Positions 43,695-52,300 of a DNA stretch of 64,000 nucleotides are shown piece by piece. The stretch is from Novosphingobium malaysiense (GTDB taxonomy: Bacteria; Pseudomonadota; Alphaproteobacteria; Sphingomonadales; Sphingomonadaceae): the NCBI RefSeq assembly GCF_000802225.1, contig NZ_JTDI01000006.1, forward strand, positions 186,001 through 250,000. Reading direction: 5' to 3'. The notes below the pieces were generated by a model. It saw only the letters and a list, made by a program, of their open reading frames with translations. It was not told the origin of the DNA and did not search any database. The position numbers were made by a program, and so were the translations under genes. Each line of letters begins with the position of its first letter. The stretch's first letter is position 1.

Positions 43695-43808
43695 TCAGTG
43701 CATAGGGGTGTTGGCCTGAGGAACGTTTCCCAGAAAACTGCCCTGCCCTCGCGCGCGAGGATAAATGATCGATACCGCGTCAAAGATAACGTTTGAGAGG
43801 ACAGCGGC

Positions 43809-44399
43809 ATGAGCAACGAATCCAGCAGTCTTGCACGGCTCAGCATGAGTCTTCCCGCCGATCTGTTTCGGCAGCTGGACGTCATGGTCGAAGAACGCGG
43901 ACTGCCGTCCCGGTCGCAACTGATTGCAGAACTGATCCGCCACGCGCTTGCAGAGCACGAAGCCCGAACGCGGCCAGAAGACATGCTCGCCGGTACGATC
44001 ACCCTGGTCTATCGAGGCGACAGGGGCCGGGTGCGCCAGCAGTTGGCCGATAGTCAGGTCGAATACCTGAAGGAAGTGATCTCGTCCCAGCACGTCTTCC
44101 TCGAGGACGACCAGTCGCTCGAGGTTCTGCTGGTACAGGGTCCGGCCGTCCGCTTGACGGAACTTTGCGATGCATTGCGCAGCGTTCGCGGCGTGCAACA
44201 GCTCCAGCTCGTGACCACGACAGCCCTGCTGCCGCCGTTGCACGAGCAGGACAACCTGCGAAACGGGACGGCGACGGCTCGCAAACTTGAGGCAGACAAG
44301 GCTGGTAACGGCGCAAAAACCCGCACCGCACCTGCGAAGAAGGCGAGTGACGGGAAGCAGGGTGCTGCGCGAAAGGTCGCCGAGGTCGTCCCCCTCTAG
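43809..44399 (+). CDS. NikR-like ribbon-helix-helix regulator, nickel ligands missing (copy 1)
   Basis: A 196-residue CopG/NikR-type protein. Residues 8-50 are the ribbon-helix-helix DNA-binding part (LARLSMSLPADLFRQLDVMV ... SRSQLIAELIRHAL). Residues 60-138 align without gaps to the NikR C-terminal ACT-like domain, but of the E. coli Ni ligands only the His87 equivalent (His95, SQHVF) is kept; His76, His89 and Cys95 are Val84, Phe97 and Ser103. So it should not bind nickel in the NikR way. A Lys/Ala-rich tail (150-196) is absent from copy 2. GAGAGG precedes the ATG. It heads the transporter/carboxylase island and has operator O2 upstream. Confidence 0.88.
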   Translation: MSNESSSLARLSMSLPADLFRQLDVMVEERGLPSRSQLIAELIRHALAEHEARTRPEDMLAGTITLVYRGDRGRVRQQLADSQVEYLKEVISSQHVFLEDDQSLEVLLVQGPAVRLTELCDALRSVRGVQQLQLVTTTALLPPLHEQDNLRNGTATARKLEADKAGNGAKTRTAPAKKASDGKQGAARKVAEVVPL

Positions 44400-44568
44400 A
44401 CACCGCAGGTAAAGGCTGCGGGCGACGAACAAGCTCCCCCCCGTCTCACCTTCGCGCTGGTTTCGAAAAGACCGCGATGCCCCTGCCTCGTGCGCCTTGC
44501 TCGAGGAATGGTAGCTGCCGTGCATGGCCCGCGCGACGGCATGCCAGGCCCGCTACGCCTGCCGTGGG

Positions 44569-44594
44569 TATTACATTTATTCACCCGCGTAATA
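44569..44594. promoter_or_regulatory. NikR-like operator candidate O3 (ABC transporter operon)
   Basis: TATTAC-N14-GTAATA, a perfect match to both halves, 60 bases upstream of the substrate-binding-protein start. Likely controls the transporter genes. Confidence 0.75.
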
Positions 44595-44654
44595 TTTTTC
44601 GATGGACAAGCTAGGCGAATCACGCAATGCTGCACTGCGAAAGGGGACCCCGAC

Positions 44655-45737
44655 ATGATCGTATCGATCCGCAAGGCAGCCATGGTCGCAGTGATGGCTG
44701 GCGCACTTCTCGCAACCGCTTGCTCCAAGCCCTCCGGCGAGGAATCCGGCGAGCGCCAGGAATTCAATATCGGTTGGTCGATCTATGCCGGCTGGATGCC
44801 CTGGCCCTATGCGCAGCAAGCCGGGATCGTGAAGAAATGGGCCGACAAGTACGGGATCAAGATCAACATCGTCCAGGTCAACGACTACGTCGAATCGGTG
44901 AACCAGTTCACCGCCGGCAAGCTCGATGGCGTGACCGTGGCGAACATGGACGCCCTCACCATTCCCGCAGCGGGCGGCAAGGATACCAGCGCCATCATCG
45001 TCGGCGACTATTCGAACGGCAATGACGGGATTGTGCTGAAAGGCTCCGACAACCTCAAGGACATCAAGGGCAGGCAGGTCAACCTCGTGGAACTCTCGGT
45101 TTCCCACTACCTGCTGGCCCGCGGCCTGAATTCGGTCGGCATGACGCTGCGCGACGTGAACACCGTCAACACGGCGGATGCCGACATCGTCGGTGCCTTC
45201 GCCAGCCCGGACGTGAAAGCGGCCGTCGCCTGGAACCCGCAGCTTTCCGTGATGAAGGAACAGCCCAGCGCCCACGAGGTGTTCAGCTCCGCCGATATTC
45301 CAGGCGAAATCCTCGATCTGCTGGTGGTCGACACCGATACGCTCAAGGCCAATCCCAAGCTGGGCAAGGCACTGGCGGGGATCTGGTACGAAACGGTTGG
45401 CCTGATGCAGCGCAAGGACGAAACCGGAAAGGAAGCGCGCGCGGCCATGGCCAAGCTGGCGGGAGCGACGCCCGAGGCCTTCGACAACCAGTTGGCCACG
45501 ACATACCTCTATGCCGATCCGAGCGCCGCAGTGGCGGCGACCGAAGCGCCGGCGCTGATCACCACCATGACCCGCGTGCGCGATTTCAGTTATTCGAAAG
45601 GCCTGTTCAACGGCGCCACCTCGGCAGACGCGATCGGCATGGCCTTTCCGGGAGGCAAGACGCTCGGCGACCCGCAGAACGTGACGCTGCGTTTCGACGA
45701 AAGCTTCATGAAGATGGCGGCCGACGGCAAGCTCTGA
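44655..45737 (+). CDS. ABC transporter substrate-binding lipoprotein (urea carboxylase-linked type)
   Basis: A 360-residue periplasmic binding protein of the taurine/nitrate-like (SsuA/TauA/NrtA) group. Lipobox LLATACSKPS marks lipid attachment at Cys23. FNIGWSIYAGWMPWPYAQQA begins the mature domain, and VNQFTAGKLDGVTVANMDAL is typical of the binding proteins found with urea/guanidine carboxylase genes. It should capture urea, guanidine or a related small nitrogen compound for the permease and ATPase encoded next. ATG 44655 follows AGGGGA. Confidence 0.92.
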   Translation: MIVSIRKAAMVAVMAGALLATACSKPSGEESGERQEFNIGWSIYAGWMPWPYAQQAGIVKKWADKYGIKINIVQVNDYVESVNQFTAGKLDGVTVANMDALTIPAAGGKDTSAIIVGDYSNGNDGIVLKGSDNLKDIKGRQVNLVELSVSHYLLARGLNSVGMTLRDVNTVNTADADIVGAFASPDVKAAVAWNPQLSVMKEQPSAHEVFSSADIPGEILDLLVVDTDTLKANPKLGKALAGIWYETVGLMQRKDETGKEARAAMAKLAGATPEAFDNQLATTYLYADPSAAVAATEAPALITTMTRVRDFSYSKGLFNGATSADAIGMAFPGGKTLGDPQNVTLRFDESFMKMAADGKL

Positions 45738-45772
45738 TTGCCTCAAATCCCTAGCCAAGGTGATTGCCAATA

Positions 45773-46588
45773 ATGCGTTGGGTTAATCGTCAAGTTCGGC
45801 GAAGCGATCGCCTTTTGCTCGGGTCGCTGCCGATCCTGCTGCTGGTGGTGGTCTATCTGGTCATGGCGGCAAGCCGCCATGCCGCCAACCCGGCGGACAA
45901 GATACTGCCGCTGCCCGGCACCATGGCACAGAGCATGTCCGCCCTCATGTTCGAGCCGGACAAGCTGTCGGGACAGCTGGTTTTCTGGGCCGATACGCTG
46001 GCAAGCCTGGAAAGACTGGGCATCGGCCTCGGGATCTCGACACTGATGGCGCTAATGGTGGGGCTTGCCCTGGGCATACTGCCCCCCGTTCGCGCGACCT
46101 TCGGACCGCTGGTGACCGGAATTGCCGTAATTCCGCCGATCGCCCTGCTGCCGATACTGTTCATTGCCCTCGGCCTGGGGGAAACCGCCAAGATCGCCCT
46201 CATCGTGGTGGGCATCGCGCCGGTCATGATCCGCGACATCGCCGCGCATGTCGAAGCCCTGCCGCGAGAACAGATCATCAAGGCCCAGACGCTGGGGGCC
46301 AGCAGTTGGCAGGTGATGATCCGCGTCGCATTGCCGCAAGCCATGCCGCGCCTCCTGCACGCCATGCGTCTCGCACTGGGGCCGGCCTGGGTGTTCCTGA
46401 TCTCTGCCGAAGCGATCGCCTCGGACGTCGGCCTCGGATACCGCATCTTCCTCGTTCGCCGTTACCTGTCGATGGACGTGATCCTGCCCTACGTGGCCTG
46501 GATCGCCCTGCTCGCGATCATCATGGACTTCACGCTCACCTATCTCAGCCGGCGATTGTTCCCCTGGGCGCATGGAGCGGGCCATTGA
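45773..46588 (+). CDS. ABC transporter permease
   Basis: A 271-residue inner-membrane permease with about six helices (SLPILLLVVVYLVMAAS; LGIGLGISTLMALMVGLALG; GPLVTGIAVIPPIALLPILF). The coupling loop is EQIIKAQTLGASSWQVMIRVAL, the EAA motif of SsuC/TauC-type permeases. ATG 45773 is used; AAGGTG lies upstream, and the in-frame TTG at 45764 is too close to it. Middle gene of the transporter, with a TTGA overlap into the ATPase gene. Confidence 0.93.
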   Translation: MRWVNRQVRRSDRLLLGSLPILLLVVVYLVMAASRHAANPADKILPLPGTMAQSMSALMFEPDKLSGQLVFWADTLASLERLGIGLGISTLMALMVGLALGILPPVRATFGPLVTGIAVIPPIALLPILFIALGLGETAKIALIVVGIAPVMIRDIAAHVEALPREQIIKAQTLGASSWQVMIRVALPQAMPRLLHAMRLALGPAWVFLISAEAIASDVGLGYRIFLVRRYLSMDVILPYVAWIALLAIIMDFTLTYLSRRLFPWAHGAGH

Positions 46589-47367
46589 GCGCGCTGCTCA
46601 GCCTCCGCGACGTCTGGGTCGAATACGGCGACAGGATCGTCATCGAAAAGCTCGACCTCGACATCGCAGCCCAGGCCTTCGTCTCGATCGTCGGCCCCTC
46701 CGGCGCGGGGAAGAGCAGCTTCCTGCGCCTCATCCTCGGCCAGGAAGCGCCGACGCGCGGGACCGTTCTGCTCGACGGAATCCCGCTGGTACCGGAATGC
46801 GGGCCCGATCGCGGCGTGGTGTTCCAGCGCTATTCGGTGTTCCCGCATCTCTCGGTCCTGCGAAACACCATGTTCGGCCTGGAATGCCCGAAGGCCCCGC
46901 TGTCAGGGCGCCTGTTCGGTTCGGCCCGCCGTGCCGCGCGGGACGAAGCCGTCGCCATGCTCGAAGCGGTCGGTCTGGGAGACAGTCTCGACCTCTACCC
47001 GGCCCAGATGTCCGGCGGCATGCAGCAGCGACTGGCGATCGCGCAGGCCCTGGTGCAGCGCCCCCGCATCCTGCTTCTCGACGAACCGTTCGGCGCCCTC
47101 GATCCCGGCATTCGCGCCGACATGCACGCGCTCATCACCCGCCTGTGGCGTGACTATTCGCTGACCATCATCATGGTGACGCACGATATCCGGGAAGCCT
47201 TCAGCCTCGGAACCCGTGTGCTGACGCTCGACAAGCGCCGCCACGACCCACACGCCCCTCACCGCTACGGCGCGACCGTCGTCTACGACCTTCCTCTTCG
47301 CAACCGCACCGACGAAGCCGATTGCGAATCCGATAGTATTACCATTGACGATATTGGTAATAATTGA
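46585..47367 (+). CDS. ABC transporter ATP-binding protein
   Basis: A 260-residue ATPase: Walker A GPSGAGKSS, Q-loop VVFQRYSVFPH, signature MSGGMQQR, Walker B ILLLDEPFG, switch His in VTHDIREAF. It powers the permease just upstream. No ATG fits; I read the start at TTG 46585 (TTGAGCGCGCTG), which overlaps the permease stop and has GGAGCGG before it. The gene's last codons contain the O4 operator for the next regulator gene. Confidence 0.93.
   Translation: MSALLSLRDVWVEYGDRIVIEKLDLDIAAQAFVSIVGPSGAGKSSFLRLILGQEAPTRGTVLLDGIPLVPECGPDRGVVFQRYSVFPHLSVLRNTMFGLECPKAPLSGRLFGSARRAARDEAVAMLEAVGLGDSLDLYPAQMSGGMQQRLAIAQALVQRPRILLLDEPFGALDPGIRADMHALITRLWRDYSLTIIMVTHDIREAFSLGTRVLTLDKRRHDPHAPHRYGATVVYDLPLRNRTDEADCESDSITIDDIGNN
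47337..47362. promoter_or_regulatory. NikR-like operator candidate O4 (second regulator gene)
   Basis: TATTAC-N14-GTAATA with the wider arms TATTACC and GGTAATA. It lies inside the ATPase gene's 3' end and 18 bases before the second regulator's ATG, so it would block its own internal promoter. Confidence 0.75.
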
Positions 47368-47379
47368 GAGAGGATGCAC

Positions 47380-47859
47380 ATGAGCTCCGAATCTTCCAGC
47401 CTGGCCCGTCTCAGCATGAGCCTTCCGGCAGACCTCTTCAGACAGCTCGACACGATGGTGGCGGAGCGCGACCTGCCGTCCCGCTCGCAGCTGATCGCCG
47501 AACTGATCCGCCATGCCCTTGCCGAGCATGAATCGCTCACGCGTCCCGACGAGATGCTCGCCGGCACGATCACCCTGGTCTACCGCAGCGAGCGCGGCCG
47601 CGTGCGGCATCTCCTGTCGCAGACCCAGGCCAACTATCTCAAGGAAGTCATCTCCTCGCAGCATGTCTTCCTGGAGGACGACCAGTCGCTCGAGGTTCTG
47701 CTCGTCCAGGGCCCGGCCGTAAGGCTCAAGGAGCTTTGCGACGCCATTCGGCGCGTCCGCGGCGTGCAGCAACTGGAGCTCGTCACCACGACGTCCCTCA
47801 TGCCGCCCCTGTACGAACAGGATGGCGGCACCCCTACCGATATCGGAGCCAGCGCATGA
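47380..47859 (+). CDS. NikR-like ribbon-helix-helix regulator, nickel ligands missing (copy 2)
   Basis: A 159-residue close paralogue of the regulator at 43809: the first 140 residues differ at few places (ESSSLARLSMSLPADLFRQL and SSQHVFLEDDQSLEVLLVQG are shared exactly), but the Lys/Ala tail is absent. The same three nickel ligands are replaced. ATG 47380 is chosen to match the other copy, with GAGAGG six bases before it; ATG 47374 is also possible. It overlaps the next gene by four bases (ATGA). Two near-identical regulators in one island suggest heteromers or a duplicated feedback loop. Confidence 0.88.
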   Translation: MSSESSSLARLSMSLPADLFRQLDTMVAERDLPSRSQLIAELIRHALAEHESLTRPDEMLAGTITLVYRSERGRVRHLLSQTQANYLKEVISSQHVFLEDDQSLEVLLVQGPAVRLKELCDAIRRVRGVQQLELVTTTSLMPPLYEQDGGTPTDIGASA

Positions 47860-48680
47860 CCGAGACCTTGGCGAACCCTCTTGCCGCACGCGATCACGCG
47901 CGGGGGATGGAAGGCACCGTGACCGAAAGCATGCCGGTGCTGCCCCCGGTCGCGGACGACCTGCCCACGGGCGTTTCCGCGCAGGACCTGCTTTGGGAGG
48001 AAACCATCGCAGCCGGCGGCTATGCCACGCGGCGGCTTTCGCGCGGCACGCGCCTGCGGCTGATCGACCTCAAGGGCGACGCCTGCGCCTCGCTGCTCGT
48101 TTTCAACGCGGAAATGCCCACCGAACGGCTCAACGTCGCCGACACCGTGAAAGTGCAATGGAACGCCTATCTCGGCGCGGGAAAGCTGCTGCTGTCGGAC
48201 ATGGGACGCGTTCTCCTGAGCATCCTGGAGGACGATGCAGGCACCCACGACTGCTTCAGCGGAACGTCCAATGCGGCGACCAATGCCGCCCGATACGGCA
48301 ATGGCCGCAACAGCGGCCCCTACCCCAGCGGCCGCGACCGCTTCCTGCTCGGGGCCGGCAAGCACGGCCTGGGCCGGCGCGACGTGCATCCCTGCGTCAA
48401 CCTGTTCAAGGGCACGCGGATCGAATCCGACGGCACCATCACGCCGCTGGTCGGACCGTTCGAACCGGGGCGCAGCGTGGTGCTGCGCGCGGAAATGGAC
48501 GTGATCGTGGTGATCGCGAACTGCCCGCACGTGCTCGATCCGCGCGAAGAATGGTCGGTCACGCCGCTGCGCGCCACCGCTTGGCGCGGGCCGTTAACGC
48601 CCGAAGACGATCCGATCCGCACCGACACGCCCGAAGGCCTGCGCGCCTTCAAGAACGTCGAAGACTACTTCCGTCGCTGA
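47856..48680 (+). CDS. urea carboxylase-associated protein 1 (DUF1989; probable carboxyguanidine deiminase subunit)
   Basis: A 274-residue DUF1989 protein: GYATRRLSRGTRLRLIDLKG, AGTHDCFSGTSNAATNAARY, RRDVHPCVNLFKG and the late strand RAEMDVIVVIANCPHV. In organisms where this pair has been studied it deaminates carboxyguanidine to allophanate, linking guanidine carboxylase to allophanate hydrolase. The Cys/His residues (Cys in HDCFSG and HPCVN, Cys in NCPH) could hold a metal or act in catalysis. It overlaps the second regulator gene by four bases and is followed 14 bases later by its partner. Confidence 0.9.
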   Translation: MTETLANPLAARDHARGMEGTVTESMPVLPPVADDLPTGVSAQDLLWEETIAAGGYATRRLSRGTRLRLIDLKGDACASLLVFNAEMPTERLNVADTVKVQWNAYLGAGKLLLSDMGRVLLSILEDDAGTHDCFSGTSNAATNAARYGNGRNSGPYPSGRDRFLLGAGKHGLGRRDVHPCVNLFKGTRIESDGTITPLVGPFEPGRSVVLRAEMDVIVVIANCPHVLDPREEWSVTPLRATAWRGPLTPEDDPIRTDTPEGLRAFKNVEDYFRR

Positions 48681-48694
48681 AAGGACAGGCAGCA

Positions 48695-49330
48695 ATGAAC
48701 GCCGATCCCCATCTGGCCAATCTCCCCGGTGCCGTCGTTCACGACGAGATCGTGCCGGCACGAGCGCCCTGGTTGTATCACGTCCCCGCCGGCCGCACGC
48801 TCCGCATCGTCGATCTGGAAGGCAACCAGGCTGTCGACTTCCTTCTCTACGCGGCCGAGGACGACACCGAGCGCTACAGCGCGCAGGACACGGTCGCGGC
48901 GCAGGGCAACCTGTTCCTGCGCACCGGAACCGTGCTGCGTTCCAACGAGGGCCGGCCGATGATGACCATCACCGACACCTCCGTCGCCTATCACGACACC
49001 ATCGGCGGCGCCTGTTCGTGCGAGTCCAACACCTTGCGCTACGGCCACCACACGAAGGCGCAACATGCCTGCGTCGAGAACTTCCTCGAGGCGAACCTGA
49101 CCGAAGGGCGCGGCAAGCGCGACATCGTGTCGAACATCAACTTCTTCATGAACGTTCCGGTCGAGGAGGATGGCTCGCTGGGCATTGTCGACGGCATTTC
49201 GGCGCCCGGCCTCACGGTCGATCTGCGCGCGGAGATGGACGTGATCGTCGTCGTCTCCAACTGCCCGCAGATCAACAACCCGTGCAACGGGTTCAATCCG
49301 ACCCCCGTGCGGATGATCGTGGCCGCATGA
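48695..49330 (+). CDS. urea carboxylase-associated protein 2 (DUF1989; probable carboxyguanidine deiminase subunit)
   Basis: A 211-residue DUF1989 partner of the upstream protein, sharing RTLRIVDLEGNQAVDFLLY, HDTIGGACSCESNTLRYGHH, and RAEMDVIVVVSNCPQINNPC. Together the two are expected to form the deiminase that turns carboxyguanidine into allophanate and ammonia. Start ATG 48695 follows AAAGGACAGG. Its stop overlaps the carboxylase start (ATGA at 49327). Presence of both subunits favours guanidine, rather than urea alone, as the substrate of the pathway. Confidence 0.9.
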   Translation: MNADPHLANLPGAVVHDEIVPARAPWLYHVPAGRTLRIVDLEGNQAVDFLLYAAEDDTERYSAQDTVAAQGNLFLRTGTVLRSNEGRPMMTITDTSVAYHDTIGGACSCESNTLRYGHHTKAQHACVENFLEANLTEGRGKRDIVSNINFFMNVPVEEDGSLGIVDGISAPGLTVDLRAEMDVIVVVSNCPQINNPCNGFNPTPVRMIVAA

Positions 49331-52300
49331 GCTTCGACACTGTCCTGATCGCGAACCGCGGCGCGATCGCCACCCGCATCATCCGCACGCTGCGGCAAAT
49401 GGGCCTGCGGTCCGTCGCCGTCTATTCGGAAGCCGACGAAGGCTCCATGCACGTATCGCAGGCCGACGAGGCCGTGTGCATCGGCGGCGCTCGGGCCTCG
49501 GACAGCTACCTCAACATCGAGGCGATCATCGAGGCTGCGCGCAGGACGAACGCCGGCGCCATCCATCCCGGCTACGGCTTCCTGGCCGAGAACGTGGAAT
49601 TCGCCGAGGCCTGCGAGGCAGCCGGAATCGCCTTCATCGGGCCGACCACGGACAACATCCGCACCTTCGGCCTCAAGCATAGCGCCCGGGCGCTGGCAGC
49701 GGCTCACGAGGTGCCGCTGGCGCCCGGGACCGAACTGCTCACCGACGAGGCCGAAGCCGTCCGCGCGGCCCGCGAGATCGGCTACCCGGTGATGCTGAAG
49801 GCGACCGCGGGCGGCGGCGGCATCGGCATGCGCGTGTGCGAGACCGAGGCCGACCTGCGCGAGGGATTTGCCAGCGTTGTCCGCCAGGGCATGAGCAATT
49901 TCGGCGATGCCGGCGTCTTCCTCGAACGCTTCGTCAGGCGCGCCCGCCACATCGAGGTGCAACTGTTCGGCGATGGCGACGGCCGGATCATGGCGCTCGG
50001 CGAGCGCGACTGTTCGCTGCAGCGGCGCAACCAGAAAGTGGTCGAGGAAGCCCCCGCCCCCTTGCTGCCCGAACACGTGCGCTCGGCGCTCATCGCGGCA
50101 GCCGTCAGGCTCGGCGAGGCTGCACGGTACCGTTCGGCCGGCACCGTCGAATTCCTCTACGACGCCGAACGAGAGCAGTTCTTCTTCCTCGAGATGAACA
50201 CCCGGCTGCAGGTCGAGCATGGCGTGACCGAGGCGGTGATGGGCATCGATCTGGTCGAATGGATGGTGCGCGGGGCGGCGGGCGACTTCGGCTTCCTCAA
50301 TGGCGACGCGCCGACGCCGCAGGGCCATTCGGTGCAGATGCGCCTCTACGCCGAGGACCCCTCGCTCGACTATCGTCCCACGTCCGGAATACTCACCAAT
50401 GTAGAGTTCCCCGCCGACATCCGCATCGAGACATGGTGCGCGCCCGGCAGCGAGATCACCTCGTGGTACGATCCCATGCTGGCCAAGCTGATCGTCCATG
50501 CGCCCACCCGGGCCGAGGCGGTCCGCGCCGCGCAGGCGGCGCTCGACGAGAGCCGGGTCGATGGCATCGAAACCAACCTGAGGTGGCTGCGCGAAGTCAC
50601 GCGATCGCCGGAATTCGTCAGCGGACAGGTTTCCACCCGTGTTCTCGACGCCATAACCTACGAGCCGCGCGGCGTCCGCGTCATTGCCGGAGGCACGGCG
50701 ACCACAGTGCAGGACTGGCCGGGCCGCCAGAGATACTGGGCCGTGGGCGTGCCGCCATCGGGTCCGATGGACGACCAGTCGTTCCGCCTCGGCAACCGGC
50801 TGCTCGGGAACCCCGAGGGCACGGCAGGCCTGGAAGTCACCGTCACCGGACCGACGCTGGCCTTTACGGCACCGGCGCGGATCTGCCTGATGGGCGCGGA
50901 TTTCGGAGCGACGCTCGACGGCGAACCCGCTGCACGCGGGGTCCCGATCAATGTGGAGGCCGGACAGACGCTGGCCATGGGGCGGGCCACGGGCGGCGGC
51001 ATGCGCGGCTATGTGCTGTTCGCCGGCGGGCTCGACATTGCGCCCTACCTGGGCAGCTGCAGCACGTTCGAACTCGGCCAGTTCGGCGGCCACGCCGCGC
51101 GCCGCCTGCTGGCGGGCGACACCCTGCATCTTGGAGATCAGCCGACCGAAGCGGTGCTTTCTGGCACCGAATTGCCCGAAATCGGGAACGAGTGGACATT
51201 GCGGGTTCTCTATGGTCCGCACGGCGCACCCGACTTCTTCACGGAAGAGGATATCGAGACGATCGTCTCCGCCGAATGGCAGGTGCACTACAACAGCAAC
51301 CGCACCGGCGTGCGCCTCATCGGCCCCAAGCCGCACTGGGCCCGCACCGACGGCGGCGAGGCCGGATTGCATCCCTCGAACATCCACGACAACGCCTATG
51401 CCATCGGCGCGGTCGACTTCACCGGCGACATGCCGATCATCCTCGGGCCCGATGGCCCTTCCCTCGGCGGTTTCGTCTGTCCTTTCGTGGTCATCGCCGC
51501 CGACCGCTGGAAGATCGGCCAGCTCGCCCCCGGCGACAAGCTGCGCTTCGCACCGGTCGACATCGACGATGCGGCCACGGCGGACATGTCGCAGCGCGAT
51601 CTGGTCGCGACCGGCCGGCCCTCCGCCCCCCTGCCCCCCCGCGACGTGACGATACTGTCGCCCATTCTCTCGGAGATCGCGGAAGGACCGAGCCGCCCGA
51701 GAACCGTCTATCGCCAGCAGGGCGACCGCAACATCCTCGTCGAGTACGGCCCGATCGTGCTCGACGTCGAACTGCGCATCCGCGTGCATGCCCTGATGAC
51801 GGAACTGGAGCGGCTGGCGCTGCCGGGCATCATCGATATCGTCCCGGGCATCCGTTCGCTGCAGGTCCACTTCGATGGCGACGTCATGGATCAGCGCGCG
51901 GCGCTGGCGGCCCTGATCGATGCCGAGGAACGGCTGGGTGACCTGGAGGATTTCTCCATCCCCTCGCGCATCGTCCATCTCCCCTTGAGCTGGCGCGACC
52001 CGGCCACGATCGAGACGATCCAGAAGTACATGGGGGCCGTACGCGCCGATGCACCCTGGTGCCCGGACAACATCGAATTCATCCGCCGCATCAACGGCCT
52101 TCCCGACGCCGACGCCGTCGAGAACCTGATCTTCGATGCCAACTATCTCGTGTTCGGCCTGGGCGACGTCTACCTGGGCGCGCCGGTCGCGACGCCGGTC
52201 GACCCGCGGCACCGGCTGGTCACCACCAAGTACAACCCGGCCAGGACCTGGACCCCACCCAATGTCGTGGGGATCGGCGGCGCCTACATGTGCATCTACG

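Larger units (their letters stand above)
43116..43808. other. 693-bp intergenic region with two operator candidates
   Basis: Divergent gap between oxygenase A and the first NikR-like gene. It holds the sites at 43213 and 43669 and a small AAAACG-C-CGTTTT palindrome. Short open frames inside it (for example 43350-43796) have no ribosome site or protein-like pattern. I see no RNA gene or riboswitch. Confidence 0.6.

Noticed and set aside
43350..43796. Possible 148-residue gene in the regulator's leader
   Set aside because: No ribosome site, Arg-rich random-looking translation, and it would cover the operator at 43669.
44595..44654. CTAGG-containing leader as a guanidine-I riboswitch
   Set aside because: One short CTAGG resemblance only; the conserved ykkC helices and later segments are missing and the leader is too short.
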